Positions 24,110 through 32,872 of a stretch of 64,000 nucleotides of DNA are shown here, one piece after another. The notes below the pieces were generated by a model. It worked only from the letters and a program-made list of their open reading frames with translations, searched no databases and was not told where the DNA came from. Origin of the DNA: Microbacterium galbinum (GTDB lineage Bacteria; Actinomycetota; Actinomycetes; Actinomycetales; Microbacteriaceae). Made by a program: the position numbers and the translations under genes. Each line of letters starts with the position of its first letter. Position 1 is the stretch's first letter. Where the stretch lies: NCBI RefSeq assembly GCF_023091225.1, contig NZ_JAHWXM010000001.1, forward strand, positions 1,550,001 through 1,614,000, given 5' to 3'.

Positions 24110-24430
24110 GAGGGGTCACGACACGCCGCGCGCGGCCACGCGCCAGCGACGTGTCTCGACTCCTCGCTTACGACGAGGTCGCCGAGTCCGTCGAAGCCCC
24201 CGCCCGCGCACCAACGGAGGAGAACTCGCGAAAGGGAGGAGCGAATCCGCGAAACGCTCCTCCCCTGGGTGAGATCTCCTCCCGAACGGTGCAGTCCCGA
24301 GCTTCGTTCGCTCCGGGCTTGCGCGCGAGGGGTCAAGACACGCAGCGAGCGGATGCCACAACGCGGCGTGTCTTGACCCCTCGCGAGTGGGGCACTGAGG
24401 TCGACCAGACAGTGGGTCGCTGAGCCTGTC
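24110..24430. repeat. Intergenic repeat region with nested palindromes
   Basis: About 320 non-coding bases. The inner stem GGGAGGAGCG (24234-24243)/CGCTCCTCCC (24255-24264) sits within an outer stem GGAGGAGAACTC (24216-24227)/GAGATCTCCTCC (24271-24282). A perfect 20-bp inverted repeat, CGCGAGGGGTCAAGACACGC (24324-24343) with its complement at 24366-24385, follows. A related imperfect pair starts near 24113. The flanking TCGCTGAGCCTGTCGAAG motif is a common dispersed intergenic repeat in this bacterial group. No gene found. Confidence 0.65.
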
Positions 24431-24451
24431 GAAGCGTCCCCTCCGAGAGCG

Positions 24452-24820
24452 TCAGGCGCGGTCGTGGAGGGTGACGTGGTAGCCGTCGGGGTCGGCGAAG
24501 GTGAAGGTGCGCCCGAACGGTCCGTCAATGGGTGCGGCGACGATCGTGCGCCCATCGGCGACCAGGGCGTCGTGGATGCTCTGCACATCCGTCGCGTGCA
24601 GCCAGAGGGCGACGCCGATGCCGGGCTGCGCCGCTGCGGCGAGATCGGTTCCGGGCACGATGTCGCGCAGCGCGAACGCGATCGGCGTGGTCGTGAAGAC
24701 GACGGCGTGCGGAGGCCCGGCGGGCGAGCGCACGAGGCCGAGGTACTTCTCGTAGAACGCCTGCGAGGCGTCGAGGTCGCGCGTCTGCAGAGAGATGAAG
24801 TCGGGGCCGGTGACGGGCAT
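24452..24820 (-). CDS. VOC-family (glyoxalase/bleomycin-resistance-like) protein
   Basis: A 122-residue protein with the paired beta-alpha-beta-beta-beta units of the vicinal oxygen chelate fold (FISLQTRDLDASQAFYEKYL, then GRTFTFADPDGYHVTLHD). Members bind a metal and act on small reactive molecules, or bind drugs. Divergent from a marR gene, with two identical-type operators in the gap, so it is probably the target of that regulator. Substrate unknown. Confidence 0.85.
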   Translation of the reverse strand: MPVTGPDFISLQTRDLDASQAFYEKYLGLVRSPAGPPHAVVFTTTPIAFALRDIVPGTDLAAAAQPGIGVALWLHATDVQSIHDALVADGRTIVAAPIDGPFGRTFTFADPDGYHVTLHDRA

Positions 24821-24839
24821 GGGATACTCCTTCGATACG

Positions 24840-24855
24840 TGTCAGTTTTCTGACA
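24840..24855. promoter_or_regulatory. MarR operator 1
   Basis: The perfect inverted repeat TGTCAG-TTTT-CTGACA lies in the gap between the divergent VOC and marR genes. A second copy of the same arms follows 28 bases later (centre to centre). Confidence 0.75.
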
Positions 24856-24867
24856 TGCATCAATCTA

Positions 24868-24883
24868 TGTCAGAATACTGACA
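24868..24883. promoter_or_regulatory. MarR operator 2, touching the marR start codon
   Basis: TGTCAG-AATA-CTGACA has the same arms as operator 1 and ends on the first base of the marR ATG. Binding here would block marR directly, giving autorepression, and the marR message may be leaderless. Confidence 0.75.
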
Positions 24884-25332
24884 TGAGTCAAGACGGCATC
24901 CACCTGCCGACCTCCCTCGGGTATCTGCTGAAGGAGGCTGCGAGCGCCCTGCGATTCGCGATGGAAGAGGCCCTGCGCCCCCTCGACATGACCATCACGC
25001 GATACTCCTGCCTCGAACTACTCGCGCAGCGCCCCGGCCTCTCGAACTCCGACCTCGCCCGCGGCGCCTTCGTCACCCGGCAGTCGATGAACGTGCTGCT
25101 GCAGCAGCTCGAACGCGAGGGGCTCGTCGTGCGGGCATCCGAAGCCCCGGTCGGTAAGGCGCTCCCCACCGACCTCACGCTCGCCGGGCGCGACCTGCTC
25201 GCGCAGGCGACCGCCGCGGTGCGCGCGGTCGAGAAACGGATGCTGTCGAGCATGAGCGCCGACGATCAGCAGGTCGCGTTCCACCTGCTCCAGGGCATGG
25301 TGCGGTCGCTGCGCGCGGACACAGGCACGTGA
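24883..25332 (+). CDS. MarR-family transcriptional regulator
   Basis: A 149-residue winged-helix regulator. The helix-turn-helix lies at about residues 45-75 (GLSNSDLARGAFVTRQSMNV) with a wing after it (REGLVVRASE). Flanking helices should form the dimer. Two palindromic sites between it and the VOC gene are the likely operators. It ends three bases before the convergent epimerase-like gene. Confidence 0.88.
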   Translation: MSQDGIHLPTSLGYLLKEAASALRFAMEEALRPLDMTITRYSCLELLAQRPGLSNSDLARGAFVTRQSMNVLLQQLEREGLVVRASEAPVGKALPTDLTLAGRDLLAQATAAVRAVEKRMLSSMSADDQQVAFHLLQGMVRSLRADTGT

Positions 25333-25335
25333 GCG

Positions 25336-26166
25336 TCAGCGCCAGTCGTACCGGGCGCGGAACCCGAGTTCGTCCTGGATGCGGCGGGTCGACATGAGCG
25401 ATCCGAACTCGGCGAGATCCTCGGCCACGGGAACGCCGGGGAACCACCGTTCCGCGACCTCGCGCGAGGGCGCCGCATTGCCCGACTCGGGAGCTGCGAC
25501 GTTGTAGACGCGGAACCCGGGGGTCGCCGCCTCGAGCGCGAGCGCCACGGCTTCGGCTCCGTCGCGCGCGTCGACCCACGACCCCAGCAGGTCGCGGCGG
25601 TAGTCGGGCTCGGATGCCGCGGCGAAGGTGTCGTAGGCCTCGGGCGCGACGACGTTGGTGAAGCGCAGCGCGGTGATCGAGGCATCCGGATGCCATCCGA
25701 CGAGCTGCGCGGCCATCGCCTCTTCGACGACCTTGCCGAGGCCGTAGGTGTTGAACGCGCGCGTGTAGGTCTCGTCGACCGGGAGCGACGGCGGCGCGAC
25801 CTCGAAGGGGAAGCCCATGGCCGTGATGCTCGACGCGAGCACGACGGTGCGGATGCCGGCGCGATGCGCGGCGAGCAGCACGTGCGAGGAGACCAGCACG
25901 TTGTTCTCGAAGGTCGCGGCATCGGGCACGAGCCCGTTCACCGGAATCGCGGCGAGGTGCACGAGTGCGTCGATGCCCTCATGGCGCGCAGTCACCCCGA
26001 GCAGCGCGTCGAGCGTCTGCCCGTAGTCGGTGAGGTCCACGCGCGTGAAGCCCGCCCCGGCGGGGCCGGCGAGGTCGAAGCCGATGACCTCGGCTCCCCC
26101 GACGCGCAGTCGTTCGACCGTCGCGCGACCGAGCGTGCCGCTGCTTCCTGTGACCGCAATGACCAT
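25336..26166 (-). CDS. NAD-dependent epimerase/dehydratase family protein
   Basis: A 276-residue extended short-chain dehydrogenase. The NAD-binding motif is VTGSSGTLGRATVERL at residues 5-20, the active-site Ser lies in VVLASSITAMG, and the YGLGK segment gives the Tyr-Lys pair. Uronate dehydrogenases and sugar epimerases share this form. It is divergent from the GH78 operon across a region with two LacI-type operators, so it is probably part of the sugar regulon. A role as sugar or lactone-forming dehydrogenase in the pathway is possible but unproven. Confidence 0.8.
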   Translation of the reverse strand: MVIAVTGSSGTLGRATVERLRVGGAEVIGFDLAGPAGAGFTRVDLTDYGQTLDALLGVTARHEGIDALVHLAAIPVNGLVPDAATFENNVLVSSHVLLAAHRAGIRTVVLASSITAMGFPFEVAPPSLPVDETYTRAFNTYGLGKVVEEAMAAQLVGWHPDASITALRFTNVVAPEAYDTFAAASEPDYRRDLLGSWVDARDGAEAVALALEAATPGFRVYNVAAPESGNAAPSREVAERWFPGVPVAEDLAEFGSLMSTRRIQDELGFRARYDWR

Positions 26167-26227
26167 GGGGGACCTCCGCGTCCGAGTCTGGCACGTGATC
26201 GACCTCGCCGACCTCCATGCCCTAGTA

Positions 26228-26241
26228 TTGAAACGTCACAA
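26228..26241. promoter_or_regulatory. LacI-type operator, GH78/epimerase gap (site A)
   Basis: TTGAAACGTCACAA lies in the divergent gap. On the minus strand TAGAAT (26247-26242) overlaps its edge and could be the -10 box of the epimerase-like gene, which would then be repressed. Confidence 0.65.
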
Positions 26242-26281
26242 TTCTAACGCGATTCGCTACGACAACGCTTTGTCTGCGTCT

Positions 26282-26295
26282 CTGAAACGTTTCGA
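26282..26295. promoter_or_regulatory. LacI-type operator, GH78/epimerase gap (site B)
   Basis: CTGAAACGTTTCGA contains the perfect 10-bp palindrome GAAACGTTTC (26284-26293). It lies 18 bases before the GH78 start and 54 bases from site A, so it can control the long plus-strand operon. Confidence 0.65.
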
Positions 26296-26312
26296 AATCT
26301 TGGGAGTGTCCA

Positions 26313-28949
26313 ATGCCGGCCACCGTATCCGCCGTTCGCTTCGAGCATCACCGCGAGCCCCTGGGCATCGGCGAGTCACGCCCGCGCCTGTCGTGGGTGA
26401 TCGACACCGCTCCCACCGGATGGACGCACGCCGCCTCCCGCATCGAGATCGACACCGATGGCGCCGTCGAAACCTTCGAGATCGACTCCGACGCGCAGGT
26501 GCTCGTGCCGTGGCCGGGTCGGGCACTCCACTCGCGCGCCCGGGCATCCGTGCGCGTGCGGGTGCGCGGCACCGACGGCGAATGGAGCGACCCGAGCCCC
26601 TGGGCCACGGTCGAGACCGGACTGCTGCACCCCGAGGATTGGACCGCGGGCCCCATCGGCGCGATCTGGAACGAGAACCCGATGCGCGACGACCGCCGGC
26701 CCGCGCTCGTCCGCCGCGACTTCACCGTGCGCCCCGACCTCGTGCGCGCCCGCCTCTATGCGTCGGCCCACGGTCTCTACCAGGCCGAGATCAACGGCGA
26801 GCGTGTCGGCACCGACGTGCTCTCCCCCGGCTGGACCGTCTACCGCGAGCGCCTGCGCTACTACACCTACGACGTGACAGACCTGCTCGCCGAGGGCGAC
26901 AACGCGATCGGCGCGTGGCTCGGCGACGGCTGGTACCGCGGTCGTCTCGGGTGGCGCGGCGGCTTCCGCAACGTCTTCGGCGACGATCTCTCCTTCATCG
27001 GTCAGCTCGAGCTCACCTACGCCGACGGCACGACCGAGACCGTCGCAACCGACACGCGGTGGCGGTCGGCGCCGAGCCCGATCCTGCACTCGGGAATCTA
27101 CGACGGCGAAACCTACGACGCCCGCGAGGAGCTGCCGGGGTGGAGCCGCGCGGGGTACGACGACGGCGACTGGCAGCGCGTGCAGCTGCGCCGCCGCGAC
27201 CCCGCGACGCTCGTGGCACCGACCGGCCCGCCCGTGCGCGTGACCGAGGAGGTGCACCCGGTCACCGTGCTGCGCACCCCGGCCGGCAAGCGCGTGCTCG
27301 ACTTCGGGCAGAACCTCGTCGGCGTCGTGCGCCTGCGCTCCACGGCCGCCGCGGGCACGACCGTGACGCTCCGCACCGCCGAGGTGCTACAGGACGACGA
27401 GCTCTACACGCGCCCGCTGCGCGACGCGGTCTCGACCGACGTCTACACGTTCGCCGGGCGCCCCGAGGGCGAGGAGTGGGAACCGCGCTTCACCTATCAC
27501 GGCTTCCGCTACGTGGAGGTCGACGGCTGGCCCGGCGACATCGATGCGGATGCCGCGGCCGGCGCTCTCGTCGCCCGCGTGCTGCACACCGACATGGAGC
27601 GCACGGGCTGGTTCGAATCCTCGAACCCCCAGCTCGACCGCCTGCACGAGAACGTCGTCTGGGGCATGCGGGGAAACTTCGTCGACATCCCCTCCGATTG
27701 CCCGCAGCGCGACGAGCGCCTGGGATGGACCGGCGACATCCAGGTGTTCGCGCCGGCAGCATCCTTCCTGTACGACTCCTCCGGCATGCTCGCCGGCTGG
27801 CTGCGCGACCTGGAGGCCGAGCAACTGCCCGACGGCACCGTGCCCTGGTACGTGCCCGTCATCCCGGCCGACACCATGTGGACCCCGCAGCGCCCGGGTG
27901 CCGCCTGGGGCGATGCCGCGACCATCGTGCCGTGGACCCTGCACCGCCGCTTCGGCGATGAGGGCGTGCTGCGCGCGCAGTTCGACAGCGCCCGCGCGTG
28001 GGTCGATCTGCAGGCCGAGATCGCGGGTCCCTCGCGGCTGTGGGACACCGGGTTCCAGCTCGGCGACTGGCTCGACCCTGCTGCTCCCCCGCACGACCCG
28101 GCCGACGCCCTCACCGATCGCTACCTCGTCGCCTCGGGCTACTTCGCGTACTCGGCACGGCTGGTCGCCGACATGGCCGCGACGCTGGGCGAGACGACGG
28201 AGGCCGCGCACTACACCGCCCTCGCCGCCGAGGCGAAGGCGGCGTTCATCGGCGCCTATGTGGGCGACGACGGGCGGATGACCTCCGACGCGCAGACCGC
28301 CTACGCGCTCGCCCTCGAGTTCGACCTGCTCCCCGACGAGCTGCGCTCCCCCGCCGCCGCCCGGCTCGCGGCGCTCGTGCGCGCCGGGGGCAACCGCATC
28401 GGCACCGGGTTCGTGGGCACGCCGCTCGTGACCGACGCCCTCAGCGCGAACGGTCAGCTCGACGCCGCCTACGACCTTCTCCTCGAGAAGGAGTGCCCGT
28501 CGTGGCTGTACCAGGTGGGCATGGGCGCGACGACGGTCTGGGAGCGCTGGGACTCGATGCGCCCCGACGGCTCGGTGAACCCCGGGTCGATGACCTCGTT
28601 CAACCACTACGCGCTCGGCGCCGTGGTCGACTGGATGCACCGCGTGGTAGCCGGCCTCGCCGCCGATGCCCCGGGCTACCGTCGCATTCGCGTCGCGCCG
28701 CGCCCCGGCGGAGGGCTCACCTCGGCATCGGCCCGACACCGCACCCCGTTCGGCGAGGCCGCGGTCTCGTGGCGGATCGACGCCGGCGTGCTCCACGTCA
28801 CCGCCGAGCTGCCCGTCGGCACCACCGGCGTGCTCGCCCTCCCGGGACAGCCCGAGGAAGAAGTCGGGCACGGCACGCACACGCGTTCCGTCGCGGTCGA
28901 CAGAGCGGACGCCGACGCCACCGACTCCGCCGCGGAGGTGACCGCATGA
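26313..28949 (+). CDS. Alpha-L-rhamnosidase, GH78
   Basis: An 878-residue enzyme that releases terminal alpha-L-rhamnose. Several N-terminal beta domains (about 1-330) precede an (alpha/alpha)6 catalytic domain. This contains DIPSDCPQRDERLGWTGD at residues 458-475, the family signature with the acidic catalytic residues, and Glu744 in TVWERWDSM, the expected base. A C-terminal beta domain ends the protein. No signal peptide, so it acts on imported oligosaccharides or glycosides. It is the first gene of a five-gene operon with overlapping ends. Confidence 0.92.
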   Translation: MPATVSAVRFEHHREPLGIGESRPRLSWVIDTAPTGWTHAASRIEIDTDGAVETFEIDSDAQVLVPWPGRALHSRARASVRVRVRGTDGEWSDPSPWATVETGLLHPEDWTAGPIGAIWNENPMRDDRRPALVRRDFTVRPDLVRARLYASAHGLYQAEINGERVGTDVLSPGWTVYRERLRYYTYDVTDLLAEGDNAIGAWLGDGWYRGRLGWRGGFRNVFGDDLSFIGQLELTYADGTTETVATDTRWRSAPSPILHSGIYDGETYDAREELPGWSRAGYDDGDWQRVQLRRRDPATLVAPTGPPVRVTEEVHPVTVLRTPAGKRVLDFGQNLVGVVRLRSTAAAGTTVTLRTAEVLQDDELYTRPLRDAVSTDVYTFAGRPEGEEWEPRFTYHGFRYVEVDGWPGDIDADAAAGALVARVLHTDMERTGWFESSNPQLDRLHENVVWGMRGNFVDIPSDCPQRDERLGWTGDIQVFAPAASFLYDSSGMLAGWLRDLEAEQLPDGTVPWYVPVIPADTMWTPQRPGAAWGDAATIVPWTLHRRFGDEGVLRAQFDSARAWVDLQAEIAGPSRLWDTGFQLGDWLDPAAPPHDPADALTDRYLVASGYFAYSARLVADMAATLGETTEAAHYTALAAEAKAAFIGAYVGDDGRMTSDAQTAYALALEFDLLPDELRSPAAARLAALVRAGGNRIGTGFVGTPLVTDALSANGQLDAAYDLLLEKECPSWLYQVGMGATTVWERWDSMRPDGSVNPGSMTSFNHYALGAVVDWMHRVVAGLAADAPGYRRIRVAPRPGGGLTSASARHRTPFGEAAVSWRIDAGVLHVTAELPVGTTGVLALPGQPEEEVGHGTHTRSVAVDRADADATDSAAEVTA

Positions 28950-29635
28950 CCCGCGTCGCCTTCCTGCACACCGGGGCCGTCGTGATCGCCCCGGTCGTCG
29001 ACGCCGCCCGCGCGGCCCTGCCCGACGCGACGTTCGTGAACTACCTCGACGACCGGATCGTCGCCGATCTGGGCGACGCGGAGCGCGCGGCATCCGTCGC
29101 CGACCGTCTCGCGCACCTCGCCGGCGCCGCGCGCGATGCCGGAGCCGACGTCGTCATGCTCACGTGCTCGTCGATCTCGGGCTACGCGGCTCCCACCGCC
29201 GAGCGTGCCGGCATCCCCGTGCTGCGCATCGACGAGGCGATGGCCGATCGGGCCGTCGCCACGGGCGAACGCATCGCCGTGATCGCCACCCTCCCGACCA
29301 CCCTCGCCCCGACCGTCGCGCTGCTGCGCGAGCGCGCCGCGATCGCCGGTGTCGAGCCGACGATCCTCGACGAGGTCGTCGACGGGGCGTTCGCCGCGGT
29401 CTCGGGAGGGGATCGCCCGCAGCACGACGCACTCGTCGCCGCTGCGATCGAACGCCTGGCCGCCCACGCCGACGTCGTCGTGCTCGCCCAGGCCTCGATG
29501 GCCTCGGCGGCCGAGAGCGCCCGCGTCACCGTGCCGGTGCTCACCAGCATCGCGCCGGGGGTCGCACGACTCGCCGAGCTGCTCGCGAACGACGATCCCG
29601 ATACCCGCACCGCGACCCCGGAGGACGCCCGATGA
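28946..29635 (+). CDS. Asp/Glu racemase-family protein, one catalytic Cys missing
   Basis: A 229-residue protein of the aspartate/glutamate/hydantoin racemase superfamily. The first cysteine is present in VVMLTCSSISGY. The second position, usually a Cys, reads VVLAQASMAS and so lacks it. With only one cysteine the usual two-base racemisation is unlikely; the fold may serve as an isomerase, decarboxylase or lyase. Start and stop overlap GH78 and GH127 (ATGA both times). Its fixed place in this sugar operon suggests a role in handling a released sugar acid. Function unassigned. Confidence 0.7.
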   Translation: MTRVAFLHTGAVVIAPVVDAARAALPDATFVNYLDDRIVADLGDAERAASVADRLAHLAGAARDAGADVVMLTCSSISGYAAPTAERAGIPVLRIDEAMADRAVATGERIAVIATLPTTLAPTVALLRERAAIAGVEPTILDEVVDGAFAAVSGGDRPQHDALVAAAIERLAAHADVVVLAQASMASAAESARVTVPVLTSIAPGVARLAELLANDDPDTRTATPEDAR

Positions 29636-31614
29636 CCACCGGCATACGACCGCGCACGCTGACTCCGCTCGGCACCGACCACGCTCGCTGGGCGAGCGGT
29701 TTCTGGGGCGCCGTGCAGGAGCGCACCCGCGACGTCACCGTTCCGTCGATGTGGGACTCGCTCCGCGATCCCGCCGTGAGCGCGGGGCTGCGCAACTTCC
29801 GCATCGCCGCCGGCCTCGAGCCGGGCGAGCACGTCGGACCGCCCTTCATGGACGGCGACTTCTACAAGTGGATGGAAGCCGCGATCGCCCAGCTCGAGGT
29901 GCGCTCCGATCCGGCCCTCGCCGAGACGATCGACGAACTGGCACGACTCATCGCCTCGGTGCAGCGCGCCGACGGGTACCTGCACACGCCCACGCTGATC
30001 GCGGCGCTCGGGCCGGCGGCGGCCACCGACCTCGCCGACCGGTTCCACTTCGAGACCTACAACCTCGGCCACCTCATCACGATGTGCGTGCGCCATCACG
30101 AAGTCACCCGATCGCCGCTGCTGCTCGATGTCGCCGTGCGCGCCGCCGGGTACCTCGAGGATCTCGCCGAGAACAAGCCGGTCGAGCTCGCCCGCAGTGC
30201 GATCTGCCCCTCGCACTACATGGCCGTGATCGAGCTGTACCGCGCGACCGACGACCGCCGCTGGCTCGGGCTCGCCCAGGCGTTCCTGCGCGTACGCGAC
30301 GACTTCCAGGGCGGTGACGACAACCAGGATCGCCTCCCCGTGCGCGAGCAGTACGTGGTCGCCGGGCACGCCGTGCGGGCGAACTACCTGTACGCCGGGC
30401 TCGCCGACCTCGCTCTCGAGACCGGGGACGCCGACATCCTCGAGGTGCTCACGCGGCTCTGGGACGACGTGATCGACACCAAGCTCTACATCACCGGAGG
30501 TTGCGGCGCGCTCTACGACGGCGCCTCGCCCGACGGGCATCCGTGGCAGGAGCAGATCAGCCGCGTGCACCAGGCCTACGGCCGCGCGTATCAGCTGCCC
30601 CACACCACCGCGCACGCCGAGTCGTGCGCGAACATCGGCATGATCCTCTGGGCAGAGCGGATGCTGGCGCTCACCGGCGAGGCGCGCTTCGCCGACGTGA
30701 TCGAGCAGATCGCCTTCAACGCGCTGCTCGCCGGGATCAGCCTCGACGGCACCTCGTACTTCTACACGAACCCGCTGCGTCAGGTGCGCGAGCTGCCCTT
30801 CGAGCTGCGTCGTGCGGGCGACACGGGCCTGCACCCGGTGCCCGCCCCGCCGAAGTCCGACGAGCGTCTGCGCGAGCGGTACCTCAGCTGCTTCTGCTGT
30901 CCGCCGAACACGACCAGGACACTCTCGCGGTGGCACGAGCGTGCGGCGTCCGTCTCGGAGGCCGGTCTGCACGTGCACCAGTACGGCGGCAGCGAACTGC
31001 ACGCCGTGCTCGACGACGGGCGGATGCTCGCGCTCACCGAACACAGCGACTACCCGTGGGATGGACGGATCGTCTTCACCGTGACCGCGGTCGAAGCGGG
31101 CGGACTGCCCGTGCACCTGCGCATCCCCGGATGGTCGTCGGATGCCGCGCTCACGGTCGCGGGCGAACCCGTCGCGGCGAGCGCTCCCGGAACCTACACG
31201 CGGATCGATCGGCCCCTCGCGGTCGGCGACGAGATCGTGCTCGATCTGCCGATGCCGGTGCGCGTGCTGCGCGCCCACCGCCTCGCCGAGGAGGCCGCGA
31301 ACCAGGTCGCCGTGCAGCGCGGTCCGGTCGTCTACTGCGTCGAGGAGGCCGACCTCCCCGATGACGTTCTGCTCGAACAGGCGGCGCTGCGCCGCGGTGC
31401 GACGTTCGGCACCGAACGGATCGAGATCGACGGGCAGCGCCTTCTCGCCGTGACGACGACGCTCCAGGCCATTCCCGGCACCTCCGACGACGCCCTCTAC
31501 GCCGACATCGACGCGGCCCCGCTCGTCGAGATCCCGACCCGGCTCGTGCCGTACTTCGCGTGGGGCAATCGCGGCCCGGGCGAGATGTCGGTCTGGCTCC
31601 CGATCGTCTGGTGA
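29632..31614 (+). CDS. Beta-L-arabinofuranosidase-like hydrolase, GH127
   Basis: A 660-residue GH127 (former DUF1680) enzyme. An (alpha/alpha)6 barrel (about 1-430) holds the metal-cysteine centre: Glu330 and Cys332 in HAESCANIG, Cys422 and Cys423 in CFCCPPN, corresponding to the zinc ligands and nucleophilic Cys of the family. C-terminal beta domains follow. No signal peptide. Known members release beta-L-arabinofuranose, a decoration of plant hydroxyproline glycoproteins and of rhamnogalacturonan II, and related families take other unusual sugars. Coupled to the genes on both sides. Confidence 0.9.
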   Translation: MTTGIRPRTLTPLGTDHARWASGFWGAVQERTRDVTVPSMWDSLRDPAVSAGLRNFRIAAGLEPGEHVGPPFMDGDFYKWMEAAIAQLEVRSDPALAETIDELARLIASVQRADGYLHTPTLIAALGPAAATDLADRFHFETYNLGHLITMCVRHHEVTRSPLLLDVAVRAAGYLEDLAENKPVELARSAICPSHYMAVIELYRATDDRRWLGLAQAFLRVRDDFQGGDDNQDRLPVREQYVVAGHAVRANYLYAGLADLALETGDADILEVLTRLWDDVIDTKLYITGGCGALYDGASPDGHPWQEQISRVHQAYGRAYQLPHTTAHAESCANIGMILWAERMLALTGEARFADVIEQIAFNALLAGISLDGTSYFYTNPLRQVRELPFELRRAGDTGLHPVPAPPKSDERLRERYLSCFCCPPNTTRTLSRWHERAASVSEAGLHVHQYGGSELHAVLDDGRMLALTEHSDYPWDGRIVFTVTAVEAGGLPVHLRIPGWSSDAALTVAGEPVAASAPGTYTRIDRPLAVGDEIVLDLPMPVRVLRAHRLAEEAANQVAVQRGPVVYCVEEADLPDDVLLEQAALRRGATFGTERIEIDGQRLLAVTTTLQAIPGTSDDALYADIDAAPLVEIPTRLVPYFAWGNRGPGEMSVWLPIVW

Positions 31615-31618
31615 CCCG

Positions 31619-32872
31619 ATGAGCGACCACGTCACCGCGACCTACGTCATCGAGACCTCGCTGCCGCTGCAGCAGGCCGCCGAGACCCTCGCCGGGGAGC
31701 AGTCGACCGGCACCTTCGTGCGGGTCGAGCGCGAATCCGACGATCTGCGCGCCCGCTTCGCGGCGCAGGTCGTCGACCTCGAGGAGCTGCCCCTCACCGG
31801 CGACAGCGCCCTGCCCGGCACCGTCGGTGACCCGGCGCAGCGGCGGCGCGCCCGGATGCGTCTGCGCTTTCCGCTCGACAACTTCGGGCCGTCGATCCCG
31901 AACCTGCAGGCGGCCGTCGCCGGCAACCTGTTCGAGATCAAGGAGCTCGCGGCCGTCAAGCTGGTGGACCTCGACCTCCCCGCGGCCTTCGGCGAGCGCT
32001 ACGGCGGCCCCCGCTTCGGACTCGCCGGCACGCGCGAGCGGATGGGACGCCCGGACGGCGCGCTGATCGGCACGATCGTGAAGCCGAGCATCGGCCTCTC
32101 GCCGGCCGATCTCGCCGAGGTGGTGGGAGAGCTGGCCGAGGCGGGCGTGGACTTCATCAAGGACGACGAGCTGCAGGGCAACGGCCCCACCGCGCCGCTC
32201 GCCGAGCGGGTGGCCGCCGTGATGCCGGTGCTGAAGCGCTACGCCGACCGCACCGGGCGCATGCCCATGTACGCGTTCAACATCACCGACGACATCCATC
32301 TGCTCGAGCAGAACCACGACCTCGTGGTCGCCGCCGGGGGTACCTGCGTCATGGTGTGCATCAATATGGTGGGCCTCGCGGGCCTCGCGCACGTGCGGCG
32401 CTTCACGCAGGTGCCGATCCATGGCCACCGCGCGATGTTCGGCGCGATCAGCCGCTCCCCGCAGGTCGGCTTCTCGTTCCGAGCCTGGCAGAAGCTCGCG
32501 CGGCTCAGCGGCGCCGACCATCTGCACACCAACGGCATCTCGAACAAGTTCTACGAGTCCGACGACGAGGTGCTCGCGTCGATCGCCGTTGTGCGCACGC
32601 CGCTCGACGGGGTGGGCGACACGGTGCCGGTGTTGTCGTCGGGCCAGTGGGGAGGGCTCGCCCATGCGACCCGTCGCGCGGTCGGGTCGTCGGATCTGCT
32701 CGTGCTCGCGGGCGGCGGCATCCACGGTCATCCCGACGGCGCCGCGGCCGGCGTCGAGAGCATGCGCGCCGCCTGGGCCTCGGCCGAGCGCGGTGAGACG
32801 ACCGCGCAGGCGCTGGCGGCATCGCCCGAACTGCGTCGGGCGACCGAGCGTTTCGGGGCGGTCCGTGGCTGA
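31619..32872 (+). CDS. RuBisCO-like protein, 3-oxo-isoapionate-4-phosphate pathway type
   Basis: A 417-residue RuBisCO-like protein. The active-site lysine of the TIVKPSIGLS loop is Lys155, and the metal site FIKDDEL is Lys181-Asp182-Asp183-Glu184, so carbamylated-lysine chemistry with Mg is possible. Other RuBisCO features such as loop 6 are altered, so CO2 fixation is not expected. Neighbouring DUF1537 kinase (7-base overlap) is the genetic signature of D-apiose degradation, where this protein acts as 3-oxo-isoapionate-4-phosphate transcarboxylase/hydrolase (OiaX) or decarboxylase (OiaC). Which of the two cannot be decided by eye. Start chosen at the ATG four bases after GH127. Confidence 0.75.
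   Translation: MSDHVTATYVIETSLPLQQAAETLAGEQSTGTFVRVERESDDLRARFAAQVVDLEELPLTGDSALPGTVGDPAQRRRARMRLRFPLDNFGPSIPNLQAAVAGNLFEIKELAAVKLVDLDLPAAFGERYGGPRFGLAGTRERMGRPDGALIGTIVKPSIGLSPADLAEVVGELAEAGVDFIKDDELQGNGPTAPLAERVAAVMPVLKRYADRTGRMPMYAFNITDDIHLLEQNHDLVVAAGGTCVMVCINMVGLAGLAHVRRFTQVPIHGHRAMFGAISRSPQVGFSFRAWQKLARLSGADHLHTNGISNKFYESDDEVLASIAVVRTPLDGVGDTVPVLSSGQWGGLAHATRRAVGSSDLLVLAGGGIHGHPDGAAAGVESMRAAWASAERGETTAQALAASPELRRATERFGAVRG

Noticed and set aside
29182..31635. An 817-codon frame antisense to GH127 and the racemase-like gene
   Set aside because: Low-complexity Arg/Val/Asp composition typical of antisense shadows; the plus-strand genes are well supported.
31619..32872. True RuBisCO for carbon fixation
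   Set aside because: The active-site Lys and metal residues are kept, but other conserved RuBisCO segments are changed, no small subunit or phosphoribulokinase is present, and the context is sugar catabolism.
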